Positions 1-9,172 are shown, counted from the stretch's first letter. The stretch: DNA of 34,000 nucleotides from Candidatus Corynebacterium gallistercoris (GCA_019114175.1 DXFZ01000021.1:1-34000); one strand, 5' to 3'. The notes: generated by a model from the sequence alone, not told the origin. Numbers and translations: made by a program.

Positions 1-38
1 ACAGGAAGTAGAAACCGAGTACTATCTCACCCAGCCCA

Positions 39-893
39 TCAACACAGGGCCGTAAAAGAAGCGGAACTAAACCCAGGACGCTTCAAAATATGCCCACCTT
101 GGAACACCTGCTTACGCCCCAACCCATCCCCCACAGCAACCTCATCTGCCACCGGATACCCCAACGGGCCAGACTCCCACCCAAGGTTGTTCCACACCCA
201 AGAAAAGTGCGTACTCACCGCATGAGCACCCACATCCGGATGCCAGTAAATAAACCCATTGACGAACTCATTGCGCCGCCCCACACCATCCGGCACACCC
301 AACTCATCAGACTTCGGCCACGTCAAAAAACTCGCCGGACCACCCAACGCATCATAACTCTCACGTATCGCCCCACACACCCGATACGGGCTTGGCCAAT
401 ACGTCCTGCAATTCACCGGCCCAGCAGTCAGAGCCTCCGCTACCCCTTGTGGCAACACCCCGCCGGCACGCTCGAACCCAGCAGCACCTAAACGCTCCCT
501 GGCCTCCTGCACCTCCGCCAGATCAGCCTCCTCCTTCGTAAACCCACCAGGGATCTCCTCCCTATCAGAGCGCATGCCCCCGGATACAACAACAGGGCTG
601 GGATCCACCGTCGGAACCCAACCCTGCCCCGCCTGATTATCAATCCTATTATCATCAAACCCCGGCTCTAAAGGCTCTAACCCCTCCCTCCCCGGGGCAA
701 CCTGACCCGCACCATTACCACCGTCACCGTTGCCATCCCCGCCCCCATCGCCGATCGGAGCGTCGTGAATATTCTGCGGATACAAGCTATCTATGAGTGT
801 CTGCCGATCCTGCGCACCCGCCACCTATGCGCCACCCACAGCGGTACACACCACAGTCACCACCGCCAACAACGACTTACCTAAAACCCTCAT
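39..893 (-). pseudogene. LGFP-repeat secreted protein, signal peptide interrupted by a stop codon
   Basis: The open part (39-824) encodes 261 residues with two clear LGFP repeats near the C-terminus (FVNGFIYWHPDVGAH and LGYPVADEVAVGDGLGRKQ), the repeat of corynebacterial and mycobacterial cell-wall-associated proteins. An ATG at 893 with a good ribosome site (GAAAGGTG, 7 nt upstream) starts a 22-residue signal peptide (MRVLGKSLLAVVTVV...) in the same frame. A TAG at 827-825 then separates it from the rest, so export of the product should fail. The C-terminus also departs from the repeat pattern after FQGGHI and ends soon after, which suggests further truncation. Translation could restart at a GTG at 824, giving a leaderless cytoplasmic protein. 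The family call is firm. Pseudogene status depends on the TAG not being a sequencing error. Confidence 0.7.
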
Positions 894-1022
894 GGCCAAT
901 CACCTTTCGTGATCCAGCTTCAGGTCAATCATGTGCTAGGTAATATAACACAGTAATTGTATCCCAAATCACTAGAGAGTGACCGCTAACACTTCGTTTT
1001 CTCATCGCTTTTGGCCATTCCG

Positions 1023-1853
1023 TCAGCCCGCCTGACAAGTGGGGCACCAGAACAAGTTCCGGCCCTCCACCAACTCCGATCGAATAGGCGTACTGCACAC
1101 AAGACATGGCTCTCCGGCGCGCCGGTAGACATAGACCTCCCCACCGTGGTCATCTTTGCGCGGTGCCCGTCCCATCGCTTCCGGTGTGTGCTCATCACGT
1201 ACCGTATCGATCCGCCCTGCCTCTTCTCCCCGTCCCATCAGTGCCCTGAGTTCCTCCCAAATCCTGTGACGCTGCGCTTGGGTAGTGTCCACTCCGCGTG
1301 TGCTGGGATGAATCCCCTGGAGGAATAACACCTCTGCACGGTAGATATTTCCTACCCCGGCATAAAGCTTCTGATCCATGAGCAGGCTGCCGATGCTCCG
1401 GCGCGAACGCGCCACCTTCGCGTCAAGATCCGCCAGTTTCCCCACGTTCTCCGCTTCATCACCTCGCAGCGGATCCGCCCCCAACTTGGCCACCGCGAGT
1501 TCACGCTCCTCAGCGCTAATGAGCCTGCACCACTGAGGTCCATGCAGGTGTGCAATAGCCCGTTCATTCTCTAGCTGAAGCCTGACCTGCCCCGCCACTG
1601 CCTCCCCCACGGGCTGAACCGGGAATATACCAATGAGTCCTAAATGGATGTGGACAATCCTCTCCAGAGAGGGCGCATCGAACTCCACGAACAGGTGCTT
1701 CCCCCACGCTTCCGCTTGCTCGAGCACGCACCCGTCCAATATCACTGCCTGCGTTGCAAACGCCCCTTGCGGGCTGCTCACAGCAACCGGCTCACCCGCA
1801 AACTCTTCGTTAAGGATCCGGGCAAGCCGGTGGATCACATGGCCTTCTGGCAT
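1023..1853 (-). CDS. nei: Fpg/Nei family DNA glycosylase (endonuclease VIII-like)
   Basis: Base-excision repair enzyme that removes oxidised bases and cuts the resulting abasic site. After the initiator Met the sequence begins PEGH, giving the catalytic N-terminal proline and Glu3 in the Nei-like form. A conserved lysine sits at 52 (WGKHLF), and the helix-two-turns-helix core contains GVGNIYRAEVLF. The C-terminus has a zinc finger, Cys250-x2-Cys253-x16-Cys270-x2-Cys273. At 276 residues the length is normal. The gene lies 30 bp downstream of purD on the same strand and is probably cotranscribed with it. PEGH rather than PELP favours Nei/Nei2 over MutM, but substrate range cannot be read from sequence. 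Confidence 0.9.
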   Translation of the reverse strand: MPEGHVIHRLARILNEEFAGEPVAVSSPQGAFATQAVILDGCVLEQAEAWGKHLFVEFDAPSLERIVHIHLGLIGIFPVQPVGEAVAGQVRLQLENERAIAHLHGPQWCRLISAEERELAVAKLGADPLRGDEAENVGKLADLDAKVARSRRSIGSLLMDQKLYAGVGNIYRAEVLFLQGIHPSTRGVDTTQAQRHRIWEELRALMGRGEEAGRIDTVRDEHTPEAMGRAPRKDDHGGEVYVYRRAGEPCLVCSTPIRSELVEGRNLFWCPTCQAG

Positions 1854-1883
1854 CGGTGTACTGCTCTTGTCTTCCCAGCTCGC

Positions 1884-3149
1884 CTAAACGGTGATGCTCC
1901 CCTCAACGGCGGCCAGCGCAATGTCCCTTCGGAAGTGCCCACCAGGCAACTCAATTGTTCCCAGAGCTTCGTAGGCATTCTCCCGTGCGGCTTCCAAAGT
2001 CTCACCGGTTCCCACCACGTTCAGCACGCGCCCGCCTGCACTGACCAGCTGGCCTTCGCGCTCCGTCACGCCCGCGGCGCGCACGCCGCGCCCTTCACTT
2101 CCGGCCTCCACACCGCTGATGGGCTGACCCAACACTGGCTTTTCTGGGTACCCCTCGGCAGCCAGCACCACCGTCAGCGCGTAGCCCTCCTGCCACTGCA
2201 AAGGTGGCAGCTGGTCCAATGTGCCGGTGGCAACCGCGTACAGCACACCGCCGAGCGGGGTCTCCAACAGTTCCAGCACAGCCTGGGTCTCGGGATCACC
2301 GAAGCGGCAGTTGAACTCCACCACCGCAGGCCCTTCAGCTCCCCAGGCAAGCCCGGCGTACAACAGCCCGGAGAATGGCACGCCATCGTCCACCATCTGC
2401 TTCGCCACTGGGGCCACAACTTCATCCACGATCCGCTGCACGCCGCCCTCCGGCAACCACGGCAGAGGAGTGTAGGCCCCCATCCCGCCGGTGTTGGGGC
2501 CAGTGTCTCCCTCCCCGACGCGCTTGTGATCCTGCGCGGGCAGCAAAGGCACCACGGTTTCCCCATCTACCAGGCAGAATAGGGAAACTTCAGGGCCATC
2601 GAGGAAGCTCTCCAGCAGCACCGGATTGCCCGCAGCATGCACGGCGGCAACGTGATCCTTCGCTTCCTGTAGATCATCCGTCACCACAACCCCCTTACCA
2701 CCGGCAAGTCCATCGTCCTTGACAACATAGGTGGGGCCGAACTCCGCGAGGGCGTCGCCAACCTCAACATCTGACGCACCAACCGCAACCTGCCGAGCCA
2801 CCGCCGTGCGCACCCCCGCCCGCGCCATGACATCCTTGGCGAACGCCTTGGACCCCTCGATCTGCGCGGCTGCGGCGGAAGGGCCGAACACTGCGAAACC
2901 AGCGGCGCGCATCTCATCAGCAAGGCCCGCCACCAGGGGGATCTCCGGGCCAATCACCACCAGATCAGCCCCGATCTCGCGGGCCAGAGCCACCCGCTCC
3001 TCATCGGCACACTCCGGGTGCAGCGTGGCCACGCCAGCCATGCCAGCGTTGCCCGGGCACACATGCACCTCCTCCACCTGCGGATCGCGGGACAGGGAGA
3101 AAGCCAAGGCGTGCTCGCGGGCACCATTTCCGATCACAAGAATGCGCAT
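1884..3149 (-). CDS. purD: phosphoribosylamine-glycine ligase
   Basis: GAR synthetase, the ATP-dependent second step of de novo purine synthesis, joining glycine to phosphoribosylamine in the cytoplasm. The 421 residues have the family layout: N-terminal [16 protein letters not shown], the [13 protein letters not shown] segment of the ATP-grasp fold, [15 protein letters not shown], and [14 protein letters not shown] near the metal/ATP site. The reading frame stays open upstream to 3245, but the conserved N-terminus fixes the start at the ATG at 3149. No strong Shine-Dalgarno precedes it, so the mRNA may be nearly leaderless. It is divergent from the HIT gene, leaving 67 bp for both promoters, and nei follows 30 bp downstream. 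Confidence 0.97.
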   Translation of the reverse strand: MRILVIGNGAREHALAFSLSRDPQVEEVHVCPGNAGMAGVATLHPECADEERVALAREIGADLVVIGPEIPLVAGLADEMRAAGFAVFGPSAAAAQIEGSKAFAKDVMARAGVRTAVARQVAVGASDVEVGDALAEFGPTYVVKDDGLAGGKGVVVTDDLQEAKDHVAAVHAAGNPVLLESFLDGPEVSLFCLVDGETVVPLLPAQDHKRVGEGDTGPNTGGMGAYTPLPWLPEGGVQRIVDEVVAPVAKQMVDDGVPFSGLLYAGLAWGAEGPAVVEFNCRFGDPETQAVLELLETPLGGVLYAVATGTLDQLPPLQWQEGYALTVVLAAEGYPEKPVLGQPISGVEAGSEGRGVRAAGVTEREGQLVSAGGRVLNVVGTGETLEAARENAYEALGTIELPGGHFRRDIALAAVEGSITV

Positions 3150-3216
3150 AAATACACAGTGTACCCACAGGCAACCGCCACGTGAGCGCAGCGAATTGGC
3201 GCTAACATCGGACACT

Positions 3217-3657
3217 ATGGCTACTGTTTTCACCAAAATCATCAATGGGGAACTCCCCGGCCGCTTCGTCTACCGCGATTCCAAGGTGGTCGCCTTCCTC
3301 ACCATCGAACCCGCAGCGTACGGCCACACCCTGGTTGTGCCCGTGGAGGAAGTGGACAAGTGGACGGACATGGATCCACAGCTGTGGACTCAGTGCAACG
3401 AGGTTGCGCAGCTTGTGGGTGGGGCCATCGTGGAGGCGTTCGATGCCCCGCGTGCCGCTTACCTCATCGCCGGGTTTGAGGTTCCCCACGCGCACATCCA
3501 CATCTTCCCTGCCAGTGACATGAGCGCCTACAACCTGCAAAACATCATGCGCATGGATGAGACCGATCCCGCCAAGATGGATGAGGCCGCGGAGAAGATC
3601 CGTGAGGCGCTGCTGACTCAGGGCGTGGATGCGGACCTGGTTCCGCAGAGCTCCTAA
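3217..3657 (+). CDS. HIT family protein (histidine-triad nucleotide hydrolase)
   Basis: 146 residues, the size of a small HIT-domain nucleotide-binding hydrolase. It has the [17 protein letters not shown] start typical of the family and the histidine triad HAHIHIFP near residue 94. HINT-type members hydrolyse nucleotide phosphoramidates; the substrate here is unknown. The ATG at 3217 is chosen because the family N-terminus starts there, although the frame is open further upstream. No clear ribosome site precedes it, so it may be leaderless. It is divergent from purD, and the lipase gene follows 9 bp downstream, so the two are probably cotranscribed. Confidence 0.93.
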   Translation: MATVFTKIINGELPGRFVYRDSKVVAFLTIEPAAYGHTLVVPVEEVDKWTDMDPQLWTQCNEVAQLVGGAIVEAFDAPRAAYLIAGFEVPHAHIHIFPASDMSAYNLQNIMRMDETDPAKMDEAAEKIREALLTQGVDADLVPQSS

Positions 3658-3666
3658 GGGGCGGCG

Positions 3667-4674
3667 GTGACTGAAGAGGGGCTGGAGCCGGAAGAGTTGG
3701 AGCCGGAAGACCTCGAGGATGACTTTCCCGATGCGGAGTACGCAGACGAAGAGCTGCTGGAATCCCGCGGATGGCTTTCCCGCATTGGCTCCGGGATGGC
3801 CTCCGGCGTTGCAACCACCGGCAAGTTCATCTGGGACATCCCAGGGAACCTTAGCAACATCAGCTTCTCCCGGCCACAGCTTCCCCAGCTGCGTGGCGCC
3901 ATCCCGGATCCTCCACTGGGTGCCCGCCAGGTCTCCCACGGTTACGCGGAGGACCTCTGGCAGGCTCGCCCCACGTTGGGCCGCCCCTACCCGGTGGTGC
4001 TGATCCACGGCACCATCAGCAGCAAAAACGTGTGGCAGAACCTTGTGCTGCGTTTACGCGCCGATGATTTTGTGGTGTTTTGCCCAGATTACGGTGTCCA
4101 TGGCACGCAGGATATTCCCACGTCCGCGGCGGACGTGGGCGCCTATATAGAGCAGGTGCTCTCCGCTACGGGCGCGGAACAGGTGGACATTGTGGGCCAT
4201 TCCCAGGGTGGATTGCTGGCGCGGTATTGGATCAACGAACTCGGCGGCGAGGACTACGTTCACCACCTCATCACCTTGGGAGCCCCGCACCACGGCACCA
4301 CCCTGCTGGGAATGCTGGGGAACTTGCTGACCAGCGACATGTCCCAGCGCATGGCGGCGGCGACCATCCGGCGCATTTTCGGCGCGGCGGGCATGCAGCA
4401 GGTGATTGGTTCCCCATTGTTGGAGACCCTGGCGGCTTCCCCGGATACTCGCCCGCATATCCGTTATTCCTGCTTCGCCACCCGCAATGATTCCACTGTG
4501 GTGCCGGTAGAAAATGCGTTCTTGGATGATTCCGGCAATGATTTGGTGACGAACCGCTATCTTCAAGATATGGGCGTGGCAAAGGTCAAGCATGAGTTTC
4601 TGCCCAGTAATTCCGCCGTGCATGAGGTAGTGCACAACGCGTTGCTGGATGGTCTGGAGGAAGATGATGCGTAA
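3667..4674 (+). CDS. lipase-like alpha/beta hydrolase (first of a tandem pair)
   Basis: 335 residues. An acidic N-terminal stretch (about residues 1-35, with EGLEPEELEPEDLEDD) and a linker precede an alpha/beta-hydrolase fold. The oxyanion strand is VVLIHGTISSKNVW, the nucleophile elbow is VDIVGHSQGGLLARYW with Ser in GHSQGG, and the likely acid and histidine lie in TRNDSTVVPVENAF and AVHEVVHNALL. The pattern fits class-2 lipases (LipA/EstA type) of actinobacteria. There is no signal peptide, so the annotated form appears cytoplasmic, unlike many secreted relatives. The GTG start has AAGGGG overlapping the HIT stop codon as its ribosome site. The next gene, 6 bp on, encodes a shorter paralogue. 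Substrate unknown. Confidence 0.85.
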   Translation: MTEEGLEPEELEPEDLEDDFPDAEYADEELLESRGWLSRIGSGMASGVATTGKFIWDIPGNLSNISFSRPQLPQLRGAIPDPPLGARQVSHGYAEDLWQARPTLGRPYPVVLIHGTISSKNVWQNLVLRLRADDFVVFCPDYGVHGTQDIPTSAADVGAYIEQVLSATGAEQVDIVGHSQGGLLARYWINELGGEDYVHHLITLGAPHHGTTLLGMLGNLLTSDMSQRMAAATIRRIFGAAGMQQVIGSPLLETLAASPDTRPHIRYSCFATRNDSTVVPVENAFLDDSGNDLVTNRYLQDMGVAKVKHEFLPSNSAVHEVVHNALLDGLEEDDA

Positions 4675-4680
4675 CTAGTC

Positions 4681-5511
4681 ATGGCCGCAGAGACAAAGAA
4701 GTCTGAGACAAAAAGATCCATTTTCGCCCGCATTCCAGACCTGGGCCATTGGGAGGAATCCCCCACGTACCGGCGCACCCCTTCTGAGCCCACGCCGGTG
4801 GTTTTGGTCCATGGGACGGTGGGGGGTCGCGGTAACTTTAACCGCTTGGTTCCTTATCTTTTTTCTACCTTCGACGGCCGCACGCGGCGCGTGTTCTCCG
4901 TCTCCTATGGAGATAACGGCACCAATCCCCTGGCCGATTCCATTGCGGAAATTGAGGATCAGCTCCTGGATCTGCAGGCCGCAACTCAGTTTCCTCAGTT
5001 TGATATCGTGGCCCACTCCCAAGGTGGCCTGTTGAGTTTGGCTGTGGCTTCCCGGCCACGCGCCGGCGGGTTGATCCGGCACATCGTGGGGCTCGGCGCG
5101 GATTTCCGTGGCGTGCGCATGCCGTGGTCCGGCATCCCCCAAGCTGGCGTGTTCAACCGGGTCGTAGACACGTTGGCCGGGGCGGCGTTTGCCCAGCAGA
5201 TCGCCGGATCCCCGGAGTTGGCTGCCGTGTTGGAGGACACGGGCACGTGCATGGTTCCGGTCACGCAGATTGCCACGAAGTATGACCGCATGGTCCCGTT
5301 GGAGGCCGCCTTTGCCCTAGCGGACCACAATGACTTGACCGGCACTCCCCCGCACCCGGGGCCGTTGAGGCTGGTGCTGGTGCAGGATTTCTACCCGGAC
5401 CTCAATGTTGCCCACAATATGCTTACCCGCAACCCGAAGGTCGCGCGGATGGTTAAGTACGCCCTTGAGCATCCTCCGGGTCAGAAGCCTGCGCGGGAAG
5501 ACTCACGGTGA
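4681..5511 (+). CDS. lipase-like alpha/beta hydrolase (second of a tandem pair)
   Basis: 276 residues, paralogous to the upstream gene but without its acidic N-terminus. Motifs are VVLVHGTVGGRGNFNRLVPYL (oxyanion region), FDIVAHSQGGLLSLAVA with the nucleophile Ser, TKYDRMVPLEAAF (probable acid) and LNVAHNMLTRNP (probable catalytic His). No signal peptide is visible, so it is probably cytoplasmic. It starts at an ATG 6 bp after the first lipase stop, with only a weak ribosome site, which suggests translational coupling. Its 3' end overlaps the convergent histidine kinase gene by 59 bp. Substrate unknown; the complete triad argues for an active esterase or lipase. Confidence 0.83.
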   Translation: MAAETKKSETKRSIFARIPDLGHWEESPTYRRTPSEPTPVVLVHGTVGGRGNFNRLVPYLFSTFDGRTRRVFSVSYGDNGTNPLADSIAEIEDQLLDLQAATQFPQFDIVAHSQGGLLSLAVASRPRAGGLIRHIVGLGADFRGVRMPWSGIPQAGVFNRVVDTLAGAAFAQQIAGSPELAAVLEDTGTCMVPVTQIATKYDRMVPLEAAFALADHNDLTGTPPHPGPLRLVLVQDFYPDLNVAHNMLTRNPKVARMVKYALEHPPGQKPAREDSR

Positions 5512-6985
5512 ATACCGTCCCCTCCCCTTCAACGCTGCTCACGCTGATGGTGCCGCCGTGGGCTTCCACGAGTCCCTTGACGATGGATAGCCCCAAACCG
5601 GATCCGCCGGAGGCGCGGGAACGGGATACGTCAGAGCGGTAGAAACGCTCAAACAGGTGCGGCAGGTCCTTTTCTGCGATGCCCTTGCCGTTATCGGCAA
5701 CATCAACGTCCACCGTGCCTGCGGCTGCGCCCTCCTCTGGGTCTTTGGTGGACAAGGTGATGGTCACCGCGGCGTCGTCACCACCATGGCGGAGCGCGTT
5801 GGTCAGCAGGTTACCGATGACCTGGTGGAGACGGTTGACATCGCCCACGACCACGGGCACCTCGCCGGAGTGGTTCTTCACCTCGATGGTGCGGCCGGGG
5901 AACCCGGCGCGGGCGGAGTCGGCAGACTCCAGCACCAGTTCCAGCATGTCTACCTTTTGCTTTTCCATGGGTCGGCCTTCGTCCATGCGCACGAGTGCCA
6001 AGAGGTCTTCAACCAGCAGGCTCATCCGCCCTGCCTCTTCAGAGATCTTCTCCACCACCATGGAGGCATCATCCGTGGCCCCAGATTGGTAGAGCTCGGC
6101 ATACCCGCGCACGGAGGTCAGTGGTGTGCGCAGCTCATGGCTGGCGTCGCCGATAAACCGGCGCATAGACGCTTCCGATTTCCGTGCGGCCTTTTCTGAT
6201 GCGCCCACGGCCACGAAAGCTCCTTGGATCTGTGCGAGCATGCGATTCAGCGCTTGGGACAGCCTCCCCACCTCCGTGTTGGGCGCCCATTCCGGTACGC
6301 GCTGGTCTAGCTCTCCGCGGGCAATCCTGGAGGCCGTGATTTCCACTTCGTTGAGTGGGCGTAGGGCGCGGCGGACTAGGTACATGCTGGCCACAATGAG
6401 TGCTGCGACCACGATGAGCCCGATGATGACTTGGAGCAGCACAAGGCGTGCGATGATGTGCTCTTCATCCTCCAGCGGCAGTGCCACGATGGTCACTGTC
6501 CCGTTATCGTTGGCCACGCTGGCTGCGCGCCAGGCAGTGGAGGAGGCTGAGCCGGGGCGGGCGGGCACGGTCACTGGGGCCGATGGTTCCTCAAGCCCCC
6601 GTACTTCCGGCTTGGATTCGTTGACGCTATTGAAGTGCTCATAACTCACCGCGTCATCAACCACCAGGACATAAAAGTCTGAGGGAGGCCGGGTGACACC
6701 CGCGTCGCCGGGGTAGCTGTTGTAATCTCCGCCGGAGCTGCCCGGCAGGTTGTTGCCGGAGTAGTGCGCCCAGCCATTCGTGGCTGCGTTGAGCTGCTCA
6801 TCCACGCGGTCGATGAGGAACCTCTGCAGGGTTCCTGTGACGGTGACGGATGAGGCGGTAAGGCCCAGCGCCACGAGCACGGTGATCACCACCACCAGGG
6901 AGGCTTTAAGCGGGTAGTGGGACAGGAAGTGCCCGGGGTAGTCCTTGGCGCGGCGGGGTGCGGAGAAACTCACGGCGTTTAACAC
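5453..6985 (-). CDS. phoS: two-component sensor histidine kinase, PhoS type
   Basis: Membrane sensor kinase partnering the adjacent regulator. Order: TM1 about residues 27-50, extracytoplasmic sensor about 51-180, TM2 about 181-205, HAMP about 206-260, HisKA with phospho-acceptor His283 in DASHELRTPLTSVRGYAELY, then an HATPase with the N box (HQVIGNLLTNALRHG), DVADNGKGI and GGSGLGLSIVKGL. It starts at a GTG directly after the regulator stop. An in-frame GTG at 6973 with AGGTG 9 nt upstream is an alternative start. Because the regulator is PhoP-like, this is taken as the kinase called PhoS in C. glutamicum (PhoR in mycobacteria), linked to phosphate starvation in the former. The signal sensed here is inferred from that relationship. 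Confidence 0.88.
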   Translation of the reverse strand: MLNAVSFSAPRRAKDYPGHFLSHYPLKASLVVVITVLVALGLTASSVTVTGTLQRFLIDRVDEQLNAATNGWAHYSGNNLPGSSGGDYNSYPGDAGVTRPPSDFYVLVVDDAVSYEHFNSVNESKPEVRGLEEPSAPVTVPARPGSASSTAWRAASVANDNGTVTIVALPLEDEEHIIARLVLLQVIIGLIVVAALIVASMYLVRRALRPLNEVEITASRIARGELDQRVPEWAPNTEVGRLSQALNRMLAQIQGAFVAVGASEKAARKSEASMRRFIGDASHELRTPLTSVRGYAELYQSGATDDASMVVEKISEEAGRMSLLVEDLLALVRMDEGRPMEKQKVDMLELVLESADSARAGFPGRTIEVKNHSGEVPVVVGDVNRLHQVIGNLLTNALRHGGDDAAVTITLSTKDPEEGAAAGTVDVDVADNGKGIAEKDLPHLFERFYRSDVSRSRASGGSGLGLSIVKGLVEAHGGTISVSSVEGEGTVFTVSLPAQASDPEDAQGRT

Positions 6986-7687
6986 CTAGCTGCGTGGCTT
7001 GCGGAGAACGTAGCCCACGCCGCGGACGGTGTGGATGAGTCGGGGTTCTTGGGTGTCAATCTTGCGCCGCAGGTAGGAGACGTAGGATTCCACCACGTTT
7101 CCGTCTCCGCCGAAGTCGTAGTTCCACACGTGGTCCAGGATCTTGGACTTACTTAGGACCACTTCTGCATTCACCATGAGGTAGCGCAGGAGCTTGAACT
7201 CGGTCGGTGACAGATCCACCACTTCCCCGGCCTTGGTGACCTCATGCATGTCATCGTCCAGGGTGATGTCTTCGTAGGTGATGAGGCTGGATTCTTGTTC
7301 GGCCTCGGGGGACACGCGCCGCAGGATCACACGCAGCCGGGTGATGACCTCTTCCAGTGAGAAAGGCTTGGTCACGTAGTCATCAGCACCAATGGTCAGG
7401 CCATGGATGCGGTCTTCCACCCCATCCTTTGCGGTGAGGAAAAGCACCGGAGCCTCGTGACCCGCGGCGCGAAGTTTGTTGAGCAGCGTGAACCCATCCA
7501 TGCTCGGCATCATCACGTCCAAGATAAACGCGTCAGGCTGGTAGGTGTCCGCGAGCTTGAGGGCGTCCTGGCCGTTGGTGGCAGTTTCCACATCGAAGCC
7601 TTGGAACTTGAGGCTGACCTTGAGGAGGTCTGAGATGTTCGCTTCGTCATCCACCACGAGGACTTTGGTGGGCTGGGTGTTTGGCAT
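6986..7687 (-). CDS. phoR: response regulator, PhoP/PhoR type (OmpR family)
   Basis: DNA-binding response regulator of 233 residues: a receiver domain with acidic residues DDE at 13-15, phospho-acceptor Asp57 (FILDVMMP) and Lys107 (YVTKPFS), then a winged-helix domain ending RLIHTVRGVGYVLRKPRS. It is very close to what I recall of M. tuberculosis PhoP (SLKFQGF, SLEEVITRLRVILRR, ILDHVWNYDFGGD, VVESYVSYLRRKIDT). The C. glutamicum orthologue is named PhoR. The ATG at 7687 is preferred over that at 7693, because AGGGAG lies 7 nt before the former and only 1 nt before the latter. A candidate PhoP-type box lies upstream at 7738-7755, pointing to autoregulation. Confidence 0.93.
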   Translation of the reverse strand: MPNTQPTKVLVVDDEANISDLLKVSLKFQGFDVETATNGQDALKLADTYQPDAFILDVMMPSMDGFTLLNKLRAAGHEAPVLFLTAKDGVEDRIHGLTIGADDYVTKPFSLEEVITRLRVILRRVSPEAEQESSLITYEDITLDDDMHEVTKAGEVVDLSPTEFKLLRYLMVNAEVVLSKSKILDHVWNYDFGGDGNVVESYVSYLRRKIDTQEPRLIHTVRGVGYVLRKPRS

Positions 7688-7737
7688 GGTCATGCTCCCT
7701 AGTATTCTCTACGGCCATCCGGTAGCCCTGAATGTTA

Positions 7738-7755
7738 GCTGTATGTTGACTGTGA
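7738..7755 (-). promoter_or_regulatory. candidate PhoP/PhoR direct-repeat binding site
   Basis: On the minus strand the sequence reads TCACAGT-CAAC-ATACAGC. These are two 7-bp half-sites with a 4-bp spacer, close to the mycobacterial PhoP direct repeat TCACAGC-N4-TCACAGC (11 of 14 half-site bases match). It lies about 50 bp before the phoR start, in the region shared with the divergent L,D-transpeptidase gene, so it could serve either. Confidence 0.5.
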
Positions 7756-7841
7756 ACCTCTAAACCTCCGTGGCAAGGCCGGCCCAAAAATCCCGCGTTT
7801 CGATGTGCACCTGAGAGGAATCTGAAGATAAGCTGGTGTAC

Positions 7842-8546
7842 ATGATGTCTGCTAACTTCCGTTCCTTCGCCCGCCGCGCCACCGGCATCGGCGCTGCCGT
7901 GATCATGGCCGCTTCCCTCGGTACCGGCGCCGCCAGCGCGCAGCCCGCTGGCTCCCAGATGCCCACCATGCCTGGCCTGCCCACCCAGGATGATGTCAAC
8001 AACGCCATCCTCGGCGCCCGCGATGGCATCCACGCCCAGACCCAGAACCTGCCAGGTGAAATCCGCCAGCCCATCAATCAGGGCGTGGATGATGCGGTGA
8101 ACTTCATCGCCCCCGGCGCACTTGCTCAGCGCGAGGAGGTCCGCAAGGCTGAAGCCGCACGTCAGGCTGAGGCCGCCCGCCAGGCCGAGCTCCGTTCCAC
8201 CCCGTGCCCCGCGGACGCCGCCGTGTGCGTTGACATCGCCGGCCGCCGCACGTGGCTGCAGAACGGCGGCAAGGTCTCTTACGGGCCCGTGGTCATGTCC
8301 CCGGGCCGCCCCGGTCAGGAGACTCCTCGCGGCACGTTCCACGTGACCCGCAAGGTCAAGGATGAGATCTCCTATGAGTTCAATAACGCCCCCATGCCGT
8401 ACGCCGTGTACTTCACCAACAATGGCCACGCCTTCCACCAGGGCACGGTGAACGTGGAGTCCGCTGGCTGCGTTCGCCTTCAGGCTCAGGACGCACCGGT
8501 GTTCTTCAACTCCCTCAACATTGGGGACAAGGTCTTCATCTACTAG
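7842..8546 (+). CDS. secreted L,D-transpeptidase (YkuD domain)
   Basis: Cell-wall enzyme expected to make 3-3 peptidoglycan cross-links or attach proteins to peptidoglycan outside the membrane. A signal peptide with Arg-rich start, hydrophobic core and AASA cleavage region (about residues 1-33) is followed by a helical linker rich in EAARQAE. The YkuD domain lies at about 120-234, with the catalytic motif GHAFHQGTVNVESAGCVRLQ: His196/His199, Cys210 and the following Arg. The ATG at 7842 (or 7845) is preferred over a GTG at 7836; no strong ribosome site is present. It is divergent from phoR. A terminator-like hairpin follows at 8576. The length of 234 residues is short for the family but the domain is complete. 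Confidence 0.92.
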   Translation: MMSANFRSFARRATGIGAAVIMAASLGTGAASAQPAGSQMPTMPGLPTQDDVNNAILGARDGIHAQTQNLPGEIRQPINQGVDDAVNFIAPGALAQREEVRKAEAARQAEAARQAELRSTPCPADAAVCVDIAGRRTWLQNGGKVSYGPVVMSPGRPGQETPRGTFHVTRKVKDEISYEFNNAPMPYAVYFTNNGHAFHQGTVNVESAGCVRLQAQDAPVFFNSLNIGDKVFIY

Positions 8547-8575
8547 GCCGTTTGCTCCTTTTTGGTTGCGACGCC

Positions 8576-8619
8576 ACCCCACGCACTCCCCTTCCTCAGG
8601 CTTGTGCCGTGGGGTTTTT
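8576..8619 (+). terminator. Rho-independent terminator after the L,D-transpeptidase gene
   Basis: Arms ACCCCACG (8576-8583) and CGTGGGGT (8608-8615) pair perfectly and run into a T tract (8615-8619). The loop of about 24 nt is long. Confidence 0.65.
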
Positions 8620-8638
8620 CGCTATGGTGGGGATCACT

Positions 8639-9151
8639 ATGACTTCTACCGATTCCACTGATTCTGCTCTTGTCTTCCGCCCCGCCGAGGAGGTGGACCG
8701 CGAGTTCATCCACGAGATGCACCGCCAAGCCGAAACGTGGGGTGATGAGTCCCGCGAGCTGGGAGACAGCTTTGAGGAGGATGACCACCACTACGTTGGC
8801 AAGTGGACACCGGATCAAGGCGGGGTGATCGTCGAGGAAGCTGGGCGGCGCATTGGCGCTGCGTGGCTGCGCAATTTCACTGCGGATAATCCGGGCACGG
8901 GCTATGTGGCGGACGAATACCCGGAAGTCGCCATCGCCGTGGCCCCCGGCAACACTGGCAAGGCCCTAGGGAAAAAGCTCATGCTAGCTGTGTTGGAGCA
9001 GGCCAAGGAGCACCGCAAGCCAGGTGTGAGCCTTTGCGTTGCCGAGGGCAATGAGCGTGCGATGAAGCTGTACGAGAAGCTGGGTTATGAGCAAAAGGGG
9101 ACGAAGCACACCGGCGGCGAGACCTACGCGGTCATGCTGCACGAGTTTTAG
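8639..9151 (+). CDS. GNAT family N-acetyltransferase
   Basis: 170 residues with a GCN5-related acetyltransferase fold: EVAIAVAPGNTGKALGKKLMLAVLEQA matches the beta4 strand and the acetyl-CoA loop and helix (GNTGKALG in place of the classical Q/RxxGxG/A), and NERAMKLYEKLGYEQKG is the typical C-terminal motif. The substrate is unknown. The ATG at 8639 is preferred because GGTGGGG lies 6 nt upstream; the longer readings begin inside the preceding terminator. The FMN reductase gene follows 21 bp downstream. Confidence 0.87.
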   Translation: MTSTDSTDSALVFRPAEEVDREFIHEMHRQAETWGDESRELGDSFEEDDHHYVGKWTPDQGGVIVEEAGRRIGAAWLRNFTADNPGTGYVADEYPEVAIAVAPGNTGKALGKKLMLAVLEQAKEHRKPGVSLCVAEGNERAMKLYEKLGYEQKGTKHTGGETYAVMLHEF

Positions 9152-9172
9152 AAATCATTAAGATGGGCTGGC

